Notes: generated by a model from the sequence alone, not told the origin. DNA of 57,862 bases from ZC4RG30 sp965652645 (GCA_965652645.1 CBFGXE010000015.1:1-57862), one strand, 5' to 3'. Counted from the first letter of the stretch, positions 17,195-25,563 are shown. A program made the numbers and translations.

Positions 17195-18040
17195 TCAGAT
17201 GAACGTGTTCTCCAGCACCAGCACGCCGGCGCCGGTGTTGGAGATCGGCGCGTGGTAGTGCTTGTGGACCACCTTGACGTTGTCCTGCAGCGCACCGCGC
17301 ATCACCAGCCACATGATGGTCTCGATGCCCTCGGTGCCGGCACGGCGCATGATCTCCGAGTTGCTGAAGCTGGCGAACCATTCCGGATCGCTGGCGATGC
17401 GATCCATGGTCTCCAGGTCGAAGTCCACGTCGATCAGGCCCGCGCGCTCGCCCTGCAGCTGGTGGCTCATGCCGCCGGTGCCGAGGATCACCACTTTCAT
17501 GTCTTCGGGATAGGACTCCACCGCCTTGCGCAGGGCGCGGCCCAGCTTCAGGCAGCGGGCCGCCGTCGGCACCGGGTGCTGCACCACGTTCACCGCCAGC
17601 GGGATGGCCTTGATGGGCCAGTCCTCGTGGGTGCCCCACAGGGCGCGGATCGGGTTCACGAACCCGTGGTCCACCTTCATCTCCTGGCAGGTGCAGATGT
17701 CGAACTCCTGCTCCACCAGCTTCTCGGCGATATGCCAGGAGAACGGCGCGTCGCCCTTGAACGGGGCCACGGGCTTCAGCGCCCAGCCCTCGTCCGCGTT
17801 CTCGTAGATGTCGGCGCAGCCCAGCGCGAAGGTCGGCACCTTGTCGAGGAAGAAGTTCAGGCCGTGGTCGTTGTAGACCACGATGGCGAGGTCCGGCTTG
17901 TGCTTCTGCAGCCACTCCTGCGCCGGCTTGTAGCCGTCGAAGAAGCGCTTCCAGTACGGCTCCTGCTGCAGGTTGTTGGCGATGGCATTGCCCACCGCGG
18001 GGATGTGGGAGCTCGTGACTCCGCCGATGATCTTAGCCAT
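17195..18040 (-). CDS. ligB: Class III extradiol dioxygenase beta subunit (LigB family, protocatechuate 4,5-dioxygenase type)
   Basis: The 281-residue catalytic subunit of a LigAB-type ring-cleavage dioxygenase. The iron ligands expected from Sphingobium LigB are visible: H12 (TSSHIP), H59 (YNDHG) and E240 (GIETIMW); the acid/base histidine lies in TGGMSHQLQG. NVVQHPVPT and KAVESYPEDMKVV are also family segments. The ATG at 18040 (GAGGGG 7 nt upstream) is preferred to GTG 18055. It follows ligA by 11 nt. The reaction is Fe(II)-dependent meta cleavage of a catechol carrying an acid group; protocatechuate, gallate or a related lignin-derived acid are the likely substrates. Confidence 0.88.
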   Translation of the reverse strand: MAKIIGGVTSSHIPAVGNAIANNLQQEPYWKRFFDGYKPAQEWLQKHKPDLAIVVYNDHGLNFFLDKVPTFALGCADIYENADEGWALKPVAPFKGDAPFSWHIAEKLVEQEFDICTCQEMKVDHGFVNPIRALWGTHEDWPIKAIPLAVNVVQHPVPTAARCLKLGRALRKAVESYPEDMKVVILGTGGMSHQLQGERAGLIDVDFDLETMDRIASDPEWFASFSNSEIMRRAGTEGIETIMWLVMRGALQDNVKVVHKHYHAPISNTGAGVLVLENTFI

Positions 18041-18051
18041 TCCAGGTCCCC

Positions 18052-18474
18052 TCACATGCCTTTCTGAGTACTTTCGCCATTCCAGAACCCCTCGCGTTGC
18101 GCCAGCTTCTCTTCCAGGCCTTCACGCTTCTTCAGCAGCTTCGCCTGGAATTCGGGAGTGCTGATGCCCTGCATCCTCGCGCCGCAGTCCTGCACGGAGG
18201 TGCCGCGCGGGATGGCCATCTTGGCCATGTAGTAGATGTTCGCGCCGGCACGCAGCATGCCGAGGAAGTCCTGCTTCAGGATGAATTCCTTGTACTTGCC
18301 GGTGACACCGTACTTGTCGCAGTAGGCCGCCGGGTCCTTGTCGAACTCGTTGCGGTTGGCCTCCTCGCAGAAGGAGAACAGCAGCTTGTTCAGGTTGTAC
18401 GAGCTGTGCGCGTGCTTGCCGTCAAACACGTAGGTGCCCGGAATATCGTCGTAATCGTGCTTGGTCCAGCCCAT
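18052..18474 (-). CDS. ligA: LigA-type alpha subunit of extradiol dioxygenase
   Basis: The 140-residue small subunit that caps the LigB active site. It reads DDIPGTYVFDGKHAH, YNLNKLLFSFCEEANR, DKDPAAYCDKYG and MLRAGANIYYMAKM, close in order to Sphingobium LigA (DDIPGT, YNLNQ, DYNAMIDEGGNVYFLSK). ATG 18474 follows an AGGA site; the frame stays open further upstream, but that part looks like leader DNA. An inverted repeat lies 19 nt before the start. The C-terminus is extended by a lysine- and glutamate-rich helix (KREGLEEKLAQREG). Confidence 0.86.
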   Translation of the reverse strand: MGWTKHDYDDIPGTYVFDGKHAHSSYNLNKLLFSFCEEANRNEFDKDPAAYCDKYGVTGKYKEFILKQDFLGMLRAGANIYYMAKMAIPRGTSVQDCGARMQGISTPEFQAKLLKKREGLEEKLAQREGFWNGESTQKGM

Positions 18475-18492
18475 GGCTTTTCCTACCCCAAC

Positions 18493-18509
18493 GTTATGAA
18501 CGTAATAAC
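18493..18509. promoter_or_regulatory. Inverted repeat upstream of ligAB, candidate operator
   Basis: GTTAT-gaacgta-ATAAC is a 5-bp inverted repeat in an AT-rich island of otherwise GC-rich DNA, 19-35 nt in front of the ligA start. Its position over the expected promoter or early leader suits a repressor such as a MarR-, IclR- or TetR-type aromatic sensor. No regulator gene is adjacent, so this is a candidate only. Confidence 0.4.
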
Positions 18510-18617
18510 TGTATGGGCAGGATTGTAGTCCAGCCGGCGCAGGCGCGCAGCGCATGGTGCCTGCCAGTGGCAGCCGAAATCAGGGAGAAACTGACGTCGA
18601 CAGCCTCCCGCCGCCGG

Positions 18618-19358
18618 TCAGCCGTGGCGCTGCCGCACCGCCTCGTAGAGCATCATTCCGCAGGCCACCGACACGTTCATGCTCTCCACGCTGCCCACCT
18701 GCGGCAGGCGCACCAGCAGGTCGCAGGACTTGCGGGTCAGCTCGCGCAGGCCGTCGCCCTCGCCGCCCATCACCAGGGCCTTCGAGCCGGTGAGGTCCGC
18801 CTGCCAGGCGAATTCGCGGCCCTGCATGTCGGCACCGATGATCCACTGGCCGGCATCCTTCAGCAGCCGCAGTGTGCGCGCCAGGTTGGTCACCGTGGCC
18901 AGCGGAATGGCCTCGGCGGCGCCGGCGGCCACCTTGCGCACGGTGGCGTTCATGCCGGCAGCGCGATCCCTGGGCACCACCACGGCCAGCGCACCGCAGG
19001 CATCGGCAGTGCGCAGGCAGGCGCCGAGGTTGTGCGGGTCCTGCACGCCGTCGAGCACCAGCACCAGCGGATCGGTGGCGGCAGTGATGGCGTCCAGCAG
19101 CTCATCCTCATGCCAGGGCGGCAGGGGATCCACTTCGGCCAGCACGCCCTGGTGGCTGACGTCGCCCGCGCGGCCGGCGATCTGCCGCGCCTCCACGCGC
19201 TCTCGCTTCACGCCCTGCTGCTGCGCCAGCTGCAGCAACTCGCGCATCCGCTGGTCATCGCGCCGTGCGTCCACCTGCAGGCGACGCACGCGGCCGGCCG
19301 ACTTCAGCAGCAGGCTGCGCACGGCGTGCAGGCCATAGACCAGCGAAGGCGCGCTCAT
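18618..19358 (-). CDS. rlmB: 23S rRNA (guanosine-2'-O-)-methyltransferase
   Basis: A 246-residue SPOUT-fold enzyme that methylates G2251 of 23S rRNA with SAM. The N-terminal substrate-binding domain (YGLHAVRSLLL) is followed by DGVQDPHNLGACLRTADACG, VMGGEGDGLRELT and VGSVESMNVSVACGM, which form the SAM-binding knot. Its ATG overlaps the stop of rnr by four bases (ATGA); the rnr-rlmB pair is a standard gammaproteobacterial operon. Confidence 0.95.
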   Translation of the reverse strand: MSAPSLVYGLHAVRSLLLKSAGRVRRLQVDARRDDQRMRELLQLAQQQGVKRERVEARQIAGRAGDVSHQGVLAEVDPLPPWHEDELLDAITAATDPLVLVLDGVQDPHNLGACLRTADACGALAVVVPRDRAAGMNATVRKVAAGAAEAIPLATVTNLARTLRLLKDAGQWIIGADMQGREFAWQADLTGSKALVMGGEGDGLRELTRKSCDLLVRLPQVGSVESMNVSVACGMMLYEAVRQRHG

Positions 19359-21259
19359 CGTCCCTTGCGCCCGCGCGCGGGCCGCGGGGTGGCAGGCACC
19401 TCGGGCACCAGGTCGAGGTCGATCAGGCCCTCCACCGGATTCACGGCAGTGACGATCACGCGCACATGCGCACCCACCTGCAGGCGGCGCTTGCCGTGCA
19501 CGCCCACCCAGGCATGCAGGGCGTCGTCCTTCACGTATTCATCGTCCCTGAGGTTGTCCAGGTGCAGCAGGCCGTCAGCGGCCACCTCGGTGATCTGCAC
19601 GAAGCAGCCGAAGTCCACCACCGTGGTGATGACTGCGTCGAAGGTCTGCCCGATGCGGTCGCGCAGGTACACGCATTTCAGGTAGGCCTCCACGTAGCGG
19701 TCCGCCTCGTCGGCACGCTTCTCGCACAACGAGAGGTGCTGGCCCAGCAGCGCAAGCGGCCCGATCTCATAGGCACGGCCGGCAGGATCGCCAGCCGCGA
19801 GCATGGCCTTGATGGTCCGGTGCACCACCAGGTCCGGATAGCGGCGGATGGGGGAGGTGAAGTGGGCGTAGTTCTTCAGCGCCAGGCCGAAATGGCCGAT
19901 GTTTTCCGGCTGGTAGCTGGCCTGCATCAGCGAGCGCACCACCAGCGTCTCGATGAAGGGCTTCAGCGCCGCATCCCGGATGCGCGAGGAGATCTTCTGC
20001 AGGTCGCGCGTGGTGATCTCGGCCGGGAAATCCACGCCCACGCCCAGCGCGCGCAACGTGGCGGCCAGCGTCTCCAGCTTCTTCTCGTCGGGCTCGGCGT
20101 GCACGCGATACAGGGTGGGACGGTGGCGGCCCCCCAGCTCCTGTGCCGCAGCCACGTTGGCAAGCACCATGCACTCTTCGATCAGCCGGTGGGCGTCGTT
20201 GCGCAGCGGCAGCTCGATGGACTGGATCTGCTCGGCTTCGTTGAACACGAAGCGCGGCTCGGGGGCGTCGAAGTCCAGGGCGCCCCGGCGCTGGCGTGCC
20301 TTGTACAGCGCGCGATACACATCCACCAGCGGCAGCAGCTTCTCGCACAGCGGGCCGATCCTGGCGCGCGCCTCCGGGCGTCCCTCGAACAGCGCCGCAA
20401 AGGCCAGCCCGTAGGTGAGGCGCGCATGCGAGCGCATCACCGCCGGGTAGAAGCGCGCGCCTTTCAACTGGCCATTGGCCGACACCTGCATGTCGGCCAC
20501 CAGGCACAGCCGGTCCACGTCCGGCTTCAGCGAGCACAGCTCATCCGAAAGCGCCGCCGGCAGCATGGGCAGCACGCGGCGCGGGAAATACACCGACGTA
20601 CCGCGTTCGCGCGCCTCGGCGTCGAGCGCCGTGCCTTCGCGCACGTAGTGGCTCACGTCGGCGATGGCCACCACCAGGCGGAAGCCCTCACCCGCCCGCT
20701 CCGCATGGACGGCATCGTCGAAGTCGCGCGCATCCTCCCCGTCGATGGTGACCAGCGGCAGGCTGCGAAGGTCAACGCGGCGCGCGGCCTCGGCCGGGTC
20801 GACTTCGGTGCCGTGGCGCATGGCGTCAGCGAGCGCCTCGGCGGAGAAATCCCGCGGCAGGGACAGCTTGGCGATGGCCGCCTCGGTGGCCAGGGTGACG
20901 GGCTTTTCCGGATTCAGCAGCCGCTCCACGCGGGCCACCCCGATGCCGCCGGCCTCCGGGTACTTGACCACCCGCGCGATCACCCAGCTCCCCTGCACTG
21001 CGCCGTTGAGATGTTCGGGCGGCACCGAGCAGTACAGGTTGAGGCGGCGGTCGGCCGACAGTACGGTAGGCGCGCGGCCCCGGATGTCCACCGTGGCCAG
21101 GAAGGCACCGACGCCCCGCGCCAGCACCTCGACGAGCGTGCCCGACCAGCGGCCGTCGCTGCCCTGCGTCGCGGACACGCGCACCTGGTCGCCGTGCATG
21201 ACGCCGGCCATTTCGCGCGGCGGCAGGAAGATGCTCTCGGCCAGCTCGTCGCTGCGCAC
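19355..21259 (-). CDS. rnr: Ribonuclease R, N-terminus unresolved
   Basis: An exoribonuclease of the RNB family that degrades structured RNA 3' to 5'. From a GTG at 21259 the product is 634 residues: cold-shock domain (ESIFLPPREMAGVMHGDQVRV), RNB catalytic core with the acidic cluster DGEDARDFDDAVHA, and a C-terminal S1 domain followed by a basic tail. The fold continues upstream of 21259 in frame (GLVSANRGGFGF), so the true start is earlier, yet that stretch has no ATG, GTG or TTG before a stop near 21440, and the usual N-terminal winged helix is missing. See the finding on the six-G run at 21382-21387. Confidence 0.85.
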   Translation of the reverse strand: MRSDELAESIFLPPREMAGVMHGDQVRVSATQGSDGRWSGTLVEVLARGVGAFLATVDIRGRAPTVLSADRRLNLYCSVPPEHLNGAVQGSWVIARVVKYPEAGGIGVARVERLLNPEKPVTLATEAAIAKLSLPRDFSAEALADAMRHGTEVDPAEAARRVDLRSLPLVTIDGEDARDFDDAVHAERAGEGFRLVVAIADVSHYVREGTALDAEARERGTSVYFPRRVLPMLPAALSDELCSLKPDVDRLCLVADMQVSANGQLKGARFYPAVMRSHARLTYGLAFAALFEGRPEARARIGPLCEKLLPLVDVYRALYKARQRRGALDFDAPEPRFVFNEAEQIQSIELPLRNDAHRLIEECMVLANVAAAQELGGRHRPTLYRVHAEPDEKKLETLAATLRALGVGVDFPAEITTRDLQKISSRIRDAALKPFIETLVVRSLMQASYQPENIGHFGLALKNYAHFTSPIRRYPDLVVHRTIKAMLAAGDPAGRAYEIGPLALLGQHLSLCEKRADEADRYVEAYLKCVYLRDRIGQTFDAVITTVVDFGCFVQITEVAADGLLHLDNLRDDEYVKDDALHAWVGVHGKRRLQVGAHVRVIVTAVNPVEGLIDLDLVPEVPATPRPARGRKGR

Positions 21260-21526
21260 GAAGCCGAAACCTCCCCGGTTGGCCGAGACCAGGCCGATGA
21301 ACTGCCGTGCGGAACCACCTCCGGAGCGGCGAGCGGACGGGCCGCCGCGGCCGAACTGCGGCGCGCGCCGCGCGCCGGTCTGGGGGGCGCGGGAGCGCGA
21401 ATCCTGGTGGCGGGATTTTCTGGTGCGGGAACGTTTCAGGGGTGTCCTCGGTGCCCCGGGAACCGGGGATAGCTCACTATTTCTGGCGCCCAGTTTAGCT
21501 CCGGGCAGGAAGAGGCGTGCCGCTCA

Positions 21527-21556
21527 TTGACTTCAACCCCGCGGCTTGCGTACATT
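21527..21556 (+). promoter_or_regulatory. Sigma-70 promoter of tRNA-Leu
   Basis: TTGACT (21527-21532) and TACATT (21551-21556) are separated by 18 bp, followed by a GC-rich discriminator and the tRNA 15 nt later. The position fits direct transcription of the tRNA gene. Confidence 0.6.
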
Positions 21557-21570
21557 GCGCGGCCCACCGT

Positions 21571-21655
<85 letters not shown>

Positions 21656-21666
21656 GGTCGATGGTC

Positions 21667-21694
21667 AAAGCCCCGCACATGGCGGGGCTTTTTG
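21667..21694 (+). terminator. Intrinsic terminator of tRNA-Leu
   Basis: AAGCCCCGC-acat-GCGGGGCTT followed by TTT, starting 11 nt after the tRNA. The reverse direction also carries AAAGCCCC, so it may serve the convergent gene ending at 21720 as well. Confidence 0.8.
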
Positions 21695-21719
21695 CTGTCG
21701 CCCCCTTTCCGGGCGGCCA

Positions 21720-22892
21720 TCAGGCCGCCTCCGGCACCTTGCGCATCAGCTCCGTGCCCGGCATCCAGCTGTAGGTGTCCGACACTGCCGTCGACGGCGA
21801 GCCATCCGCGTTCACGGCCTTGCGGTAGGTCAGGGAACTTGCCCCCTCCTCTTCCAGCTCCACGAACCCGGTCTCGTTCTTGCGCAGGGTGGTCTCCTCG
21901 GCGATGACGCTGCGCACGAAGTCGCGGTGGCTGCGGAAGGCGATGAAGCCGGGCAGGTCGCCATTACCCAGCAGTTCCTCCGGATCACGGCGCTCCACGT
22001 CCTTGAAGAGCTGCAGCGCCACCTGGAAGTGCCCGAGCTCGTAGTCGAGGAACTGCTCCCACAGCGCCTTCACGCGCGGGTTGGACTCCTGCGCCAGGCA
22101 GCCGGCGTAGTTCCACACCTCGGCGGCCTCGCTCAGCAGCAGCTTCTCCAGCACCGTCTCGCCGGGATTGAGCATGGAGCCATAGTGCGTGATGTGCTGC
22201 GATTCCACCGAGGCGATCTCGGCATAGAGCTGGCGTGCCAGCGGATCGGCGAACAGCGGGCCGATGGTCATGTAGTAGTCGTGCGTCTGGTACTCACCGC
22301 CGGTGAGCGTCAGGGCATGCAGCTTGGTGGCCAGCGCGGCGCCAGGCTCGTAGGGCCGCAGCAGGTCATGCTCGGGCGCCCGGTGGTGCTCGGAGGTGGC
22401 GCGTGCCGGCGCGATGTCGGTGTAGCCCTGCACGATGTTGTTGGCATCCTTGCCCTCGAGCCGGTCCAGCAGCGCCGTGTAGCGGTAGAGATGGTCGAAG
22501 TCCTCCAGCAGCGCGTAGCGGTAGGCCTGCGCCAGGTAGGGATCGGGCTCGAGCTGCGCCACGGAAGAGGTGACCTCGATGGCCGTCTGCTCATAGCCGA
22601 TGGTGGTTTCCAGCGGCGAATGATCGGCGCCGATCAGCCAGTTGATCGCGGTGGCCTGGTGCTGCTCCACGCGCATGAGCTGCGCCAGGGTTGCCCGGGC
22701 ATCGCGGTTCATGCGCAGCGCCACCTGCTTGGTGCGCAGCGAGTCCAGCTCCTGCCCGTTCATCAGGATCACGCGCACGCGCGTGAAGGCGTCATCGTCC
22801 AGCTTGCTGATGGGCTTGCCGGCCATCTGCTTCCAGCTCAGGCGCTGCTTGCCCAGGGCAACACCGCGCTCCTCGAAAAGATTGATGCTCAT
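21720..22892 (-). CDS. Ferritin-like (four-helix) protein, about 390 aa
   Basis: Function unknown, but the arrangement of helices with acid/histidine motifs (RVEQHQATAINWL, LLEDFDHLYRYTALLDRLEG, ASVESQHITHYGSM, DYELGHFQVALQLFKDVE) is that of a ferritin-like diiron protein. The regularly spaced E...ExxH elements at about residues 75, 129, 228 and 284 suggest two half-sites. The C-terminal part after residue 330 is a beta-rich extension. No signal peptide is visible. It follows the 269-aa ferritin-like gene by 16 nt and the two are probably one transcript. Members of such pairs have been found in stress- or stationary-phase sets; that role here is inferred. Confidence 0.7.
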   Translation of the reverse strand: MSINLFEERGVALGKQRLSWKQMAGKPISKLDDDAFTRVRVILMNGQELDSLRTKQVALRMNRDARATLAQLMRVEQHQATAINWLIGADHSPLETTIGYEQTAIEVTSSVAQLEPDPYLAQAYRYALLEDFDHLYRYTALLDRLEGKDANNIVQGYTDIAPARATSEHHRAPEHDLLRPYEPGAALATKLHALTLTGGEYQTHDYYMTIGPLFADPLARQLYAEIASVESQHITHYGSMLNPGETVLEKLLLSEAAEVWNYAGCLAQESNPRVKALWEQFLDYELGHFQVALQLFKDVERRDPEELLGNGDLPGFIAFRSHRDFVRSVIAEETTLRKNETGFVELEEEGASSLTYRKAVNADGSPSTAVSDTYSWMPGTELMRKVPEAA

Positions 22893-22908
22893 GGTTGCTC
22901 CCGGGTGT

Positions 22909-23718
22909 CTACACGGCCTGGGTGCCGGCGGCCTCGTTCATCAGCGCCTTCAGCCAGGCACGCACGACGACAAGGTGTTCCTCCTCGGCGTCCAGCGCGC
23001 CGAGGAACTGTTCGGAAAGCTCCTGCTGCTCGGCCTTGGCGGCCAGCTCGGCCAGCATCTCCCAGCTGGCGGTATCGGTGAGCTCGGCGATGAGCATGGC
23101 ATCCAGGCACTGCGCCAGCGTGGTGCGCGGATCGGTGACCACCTGCATGAGGCCCATGGAGGCCGTGCCGGCCACGTCGGCACATGGCGTCTGTGCCGTC
23201 GGGTCGCCGCCCAGTTGCGTCATGGCATCGCAGAGCATCAGGAAGTGGGCATGCTCCTCGGCACGGATGCGACGCAGCGTATCCAGCGGCTGCTCGCCCG
23301 CGCGCCGGATGGTGATGGCCTCGTGCACGTCGTTTTCGGCCTGCATTTCACCCACGGGCAGGAAGGCCTCTGCGCCGTTGCTCAGTGCCAGGTACTTGGA
23401 AATCAGCGCGTCATACAGCCGTGTGCCAGTGCGTTCGAAGGCGATGCGCTCGCCGATCTTGTTGAGCAGCAAGGCGGGGCTCACCCCGTTGAACTTCGCC
23501 ACGGTCTTCTTGACGGTGCCTTTCAGGAGCGAGGCCGGCGGGGGAATGGATCCCACGCTGTCCGCGTCGGCGATGTAGCGGAGGCGTTCCGCATCGATGG
23601 CGGCGGTGTCGATGGGCATGGGCGGTGACAGGTCCTCCACCGCGTCGATCATCAGCTTGATCTGGTCCTGGCTGACAGCGGCGCCGGTGCGGTTGGTGCC
23701 CGGGGTGGTTGCTTGCAT
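22909..23718 (-). CDS. Ferritin-like domain protein, about 269 aa
   Basis: A second protein with ferritin-like helices: GERIAFERTGTRLYDAL, IRAEEHAHFLMLCDAM, MLIAELTDTASWEMLAELA and LDAEEEHLVVVRAWL contain the expected E, ExxH, E and ExxH series for one complete diiron centre. The N-terminal 60 residues are low in structure signals. It precedes the 390-aa gene (gap 16 nt) and follows the SRPBCC gene (gap 30 nt), forming a three-gene minus-strand run whose upstream gap carries two CCTAC elements. Function unknown; iron or peroxide handling is the natural guess from the fold. Confidence 0.7.
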   Translation of the reverse strand: MQATTPGTNRTGAAVSQDQIKLMIDAVEDLSPPMPIDTAAIDAERLRYIADADSVGSIPPPASLLKGTVKKTVAKFNGVSPALLLNKIGERIAFERTGTRLYDALISKYLALSNGAEAFLPVGEMQAENDVHEAITIRRAGEQPLDTLRRIRAEEHAHFLMLCDAMTQLGGDPTAQTPCADVAGTASMGLMQVVTDPRTTLAQCLDAMLIAELTDTASWEMLAELAAKAEQQELSEQFLGALDAEEEHLVVVRAWLKALMNEAAGTQAV

Positions 23719-23748
23719 GGAGATGTTCCTCGTCTGGATTGGCGGGCG

Positions 23749-24213
23749 CTACTGCACGCGGCTGTCGTCGACGGTGCCGCGCCATGCGCCGGTTTCGGCG
23801 CCACGCGACTCGATGAACTTCTTGAAGTCGCGCACCGTGGTCTCGACCCGCGCATTGAGAAGCCCCAGTGCGTCACCGACGTTCTCCATGGCACCCTGCG
23901 GTTCGTAGGCCATCACCAGGCGCACGCGCGTGCGATCCTCGCCCAGGGGTTCGAAGCGCACGGTGCCGGCGTTCGGGGCACCATTGATGCTGCGCCAGGA
24001 GATGCGCCGGTCAGGATCCTGCTCGGTGATCTCCGCGTCCCACTCCACGTTCTTGCCCCAGATGTCCGCCTCCCAGTGCACGTGCGTGTCATCAAGCTGG
24101 GTCACCTGCTTCACGCCGGCCATGAAGCGGGGAAAGTCCTCGAACTGGGTCCACTGGTTGTAGACGTTGCGCACGGGGCGATCCACGTCGATGGTCTTCT
24201 CGATGCGTTCCAT
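23749..24213 (-). CDS. SRPBCC / polyketide cyclase-like protein
   Basis: A 154-residue START-like protein: IEKTIDVDRPVRNVYNQWTQ and FEDFPRFMAGVKQV are the typical first strands and helix of the SRPBCC fold, followed by DTHVHWEADIWGK, RISWRSINGAPNAGTVRFEPL and a long C-terminal helix (VETTVRDFKKFIESRG). Such proteins form a hydrophobic pocket and often belong to the general stress group annotated cyclase/dehydrase. ATG 24213 is preceded by GGAG; the longer frame up to 24261 starts with an unlikely basic-aromatic leader. Confidence 0.78.
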   Translation of the reverse strand: MERIEKTIDVDRPVRNVYNQWTQFEDFPRFMAGVKQVTQLDDTHVHWEADIWGKNVEWDAEITEQDPDRRISWRSINGAPNAGTVRFEPLGEDRTRVRLVMAYEPQGAMENVGDALGLLNARVETTVRDFKKFIESRGAETGAWRGTVDDSRVQ

Positions 24214-24306
24214 GGGGATTCTCCGGGCCGGAAAAAAGGGAAGAACGATCATCCGCGCCACAGAAATCCTGCGGAGTCGGGGAGACCGTCAGCTGCTGTG
24301 GGATGT

Positions 24307-24340
24307 TTCCTACCGCCGCAAAGTCCACTGGTGTTCCTAC
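24307..24340. promoter_or_regulatory. CCTAC element A (two copies) between SRPBCC and small lipoprotein genes
   Basis: TTCCTAC occurs twice, at 24307-24313 and 24334-24340, 27 bp apart in the same orientation. They lie 93 nt before the start of the minus-strand SRPBCC gene and 98 nt before the plus-strand small gene. The same heptamer recurs in four other gaps of this cluster. Confidence 0.4.
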
Positions 24341-24438
24341 GCCACAGTGCGCAGGTTCCCGGCGCGACATGCGGGCGCGACCGCGCCAGCCTGCGCGGGT
24401 TCCCCGTGCGAGGCGCGCGGCAGCAGGACGGAGGGCTC

Positions 24439-24660
24439 ATGAAACCGAGGACATATCTGATCGCAGGTGCCATCGCAGCCTCTGCGCTGGCGTGGGGATG
24501 CACGCTGGCGCGCCGCAGGGCAGGCATGAAAGCCCGAAGTGGCGCGTCGCTGCCCACGGACGCCGCCACGGCGACATCCGTGGAGCGGGAAATGGAGGAT
24601 CAGGCCATGGCCCGCGCGCAATCCGAAGTGGCGTCAGGCGAATACGACATGCAGGGCTGA
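24439..24660 (+). CDS. Small predicted lipoprotein or membrane-anchored protein
   Basis: A 73-residue protein with one hydrophobic segment (YLIAGAIAASALAWGC) ending in a possible lipobox (ALAWGC), a short basic stretch (ARRRAGMK) and an acidic, soluble tail rich in A, E and Q. GGAGGG lies 3 nt before the ATG. It is short and has no recognised family. Its terminal codons end 7 nt before the convergent DUF2243 gene. Confidence 0.6.
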   Translation: MKPRTYLIAGAIAASALAWGCTLARRRAGMKARSGASLPTDAATATSVEREMEDQAMARAQSEVASGEYDMQG

Positions 24661-24667
24661 GTGCAGG

Positions 24668-25438
24668 TCAGGTGGCCGGCGGCACAGCGAAGGCCAGGCA
24701 GCCCAGCAATGCCGGCGATCGCGTGACCAGCAACGCGCCATGCTCACGCAGGCGCGATGCGGCATCCGCGTCCTGGAAGGAAAACACCCACAGCGCGCCC
24801 GATGGATCGGCCCAGAGGATTCCGCCACGCAGTTCCACCATGCCGTCCAGGAGACGATTGGCATCGCCGGGGCGCACCAGCACGGCCACCTGGCCGGAAC
24901 CCGCCGGCGGAAGCAGGGCCGGCGGCGCGGCCAGGAGCACCAGGCCGCCCAGGGTGGCCACCGCCACGCGTCTGGATCCGTCACGGTGCGCGCCATTGCC
25001 CGTCCTGCGCAACGCCATGCCCGCCAGGAAGGGCAGCATGCCGAAGGCGACGAACCAGAGCAGGTCCCACAGCAGGGGATCCGGCACGTCCATGCGGATC
25101 CGGTGGATTCCCAGCAACCAGTGCGAGACCACGCCGTCGAGGATGTGCCACGCGCCAAAGGACAGCAGGCCGTCGGCCAGCAGCCCGCGACCGGAAATCG
25201 CGGGCGATGTCCTCGCCTTCCACAATGACCACAACCCGGCCATCGCCACCAGGTACATCAGCAGGTGGAACAGTCCGTCGGCGAGCAGTTGCGTGCGCAG
25301 GCGGCTGAACGCCCCACCCTGCACGCCCAGCAGCAGGTGATGCCATTGCAGGATCTGGTGCAGCAGGATGCCATCGAAGAATCCGCCCAGCGCGAATCCC
25401 AGCAGGTATCCGGCCCAGGGACGACGTGATGCATGCAT
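24668..25438 (-). CDS. DUF2243 membrane protein
   Basis: A 256-residue polytopic protein whose first half carries the DUF2243 signature GFALGGFFDGILLHQILQWHH and HILDGVVSHWLLGIHRIR, histidine-rich motifs on the membrane face that suggest metal binding. About five hydrophobic helices span residues 8-180. The last 70 residues (LVRPGDANRLLDGMVELRGG to VTRSPALLG) form a soluble domain that is not part of the usual family and may be an appended module. Function unknown. It is divergent from the SDR gene, with a CCTAC element between them. Confidence 0.8.
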   Translation of the reverse strand: MHASRRPWAGYLLGFALGGFFDGILLHQILQWHHLLLGVQGGAFSRLRTQLLADGLFHLLMYLVAMAGLWSLWKARTSPAISGRGLLADGLLSFGAWHILDGVVSHWLLGIHRIRMDVPDPLLWDLLWFVAFGMLPFLAGMALRRTGNGAHRDGSRRVAVATLGGLVLLAAPPALLPPAGSGQVAVLVRPGDANRLLDGMVELRGGILWADPSGALWVFSFQDADAASRLREHGALLVTRSPALLGCLAFAVPPAT

Positions 25439-25552
25439 GGCCTGACTGTAGCGTCACGTCGCGATTCCCGGATTAACGCAGGTTGGTTCCCCTTGCGTCC
25501 GCAGCGTGCACGCCCTGCGCCGGTTGGCGCTGTTTGCGCGCCGCGTCCGCGA

Positions 25553-25563
25553 TTCCTACAACC
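25553..25563. promoter_or_regulatory. CCTAC element B upstream of the SDR gene
   Basis: TTCCTACAACC at 25553-25563, followed by GGCAGCGCCGG. It lies 87 nt before the plus-strand SDR start and 114 nt before the minus-strand DUF2243 start. The extended form TCCTACAACC...GCGCCGG is shared with element C at 27328. Confidence 0.4.

Noticed and set aside
16302..17915. 537-residue minus frame including the EamA transporter
   Set aside because: The upstream half is arginine/alanine-rich shadow of ligB; only the part after 17198 is transporter-like.
18480..18486. TTCCTAC upstream of ligA, same as the cluster element
   Set aside because: Read on the minus strand it is GTAGGAA, the Shine-Dalgarno of ligA 6 nt before the ATG, not a separate site.
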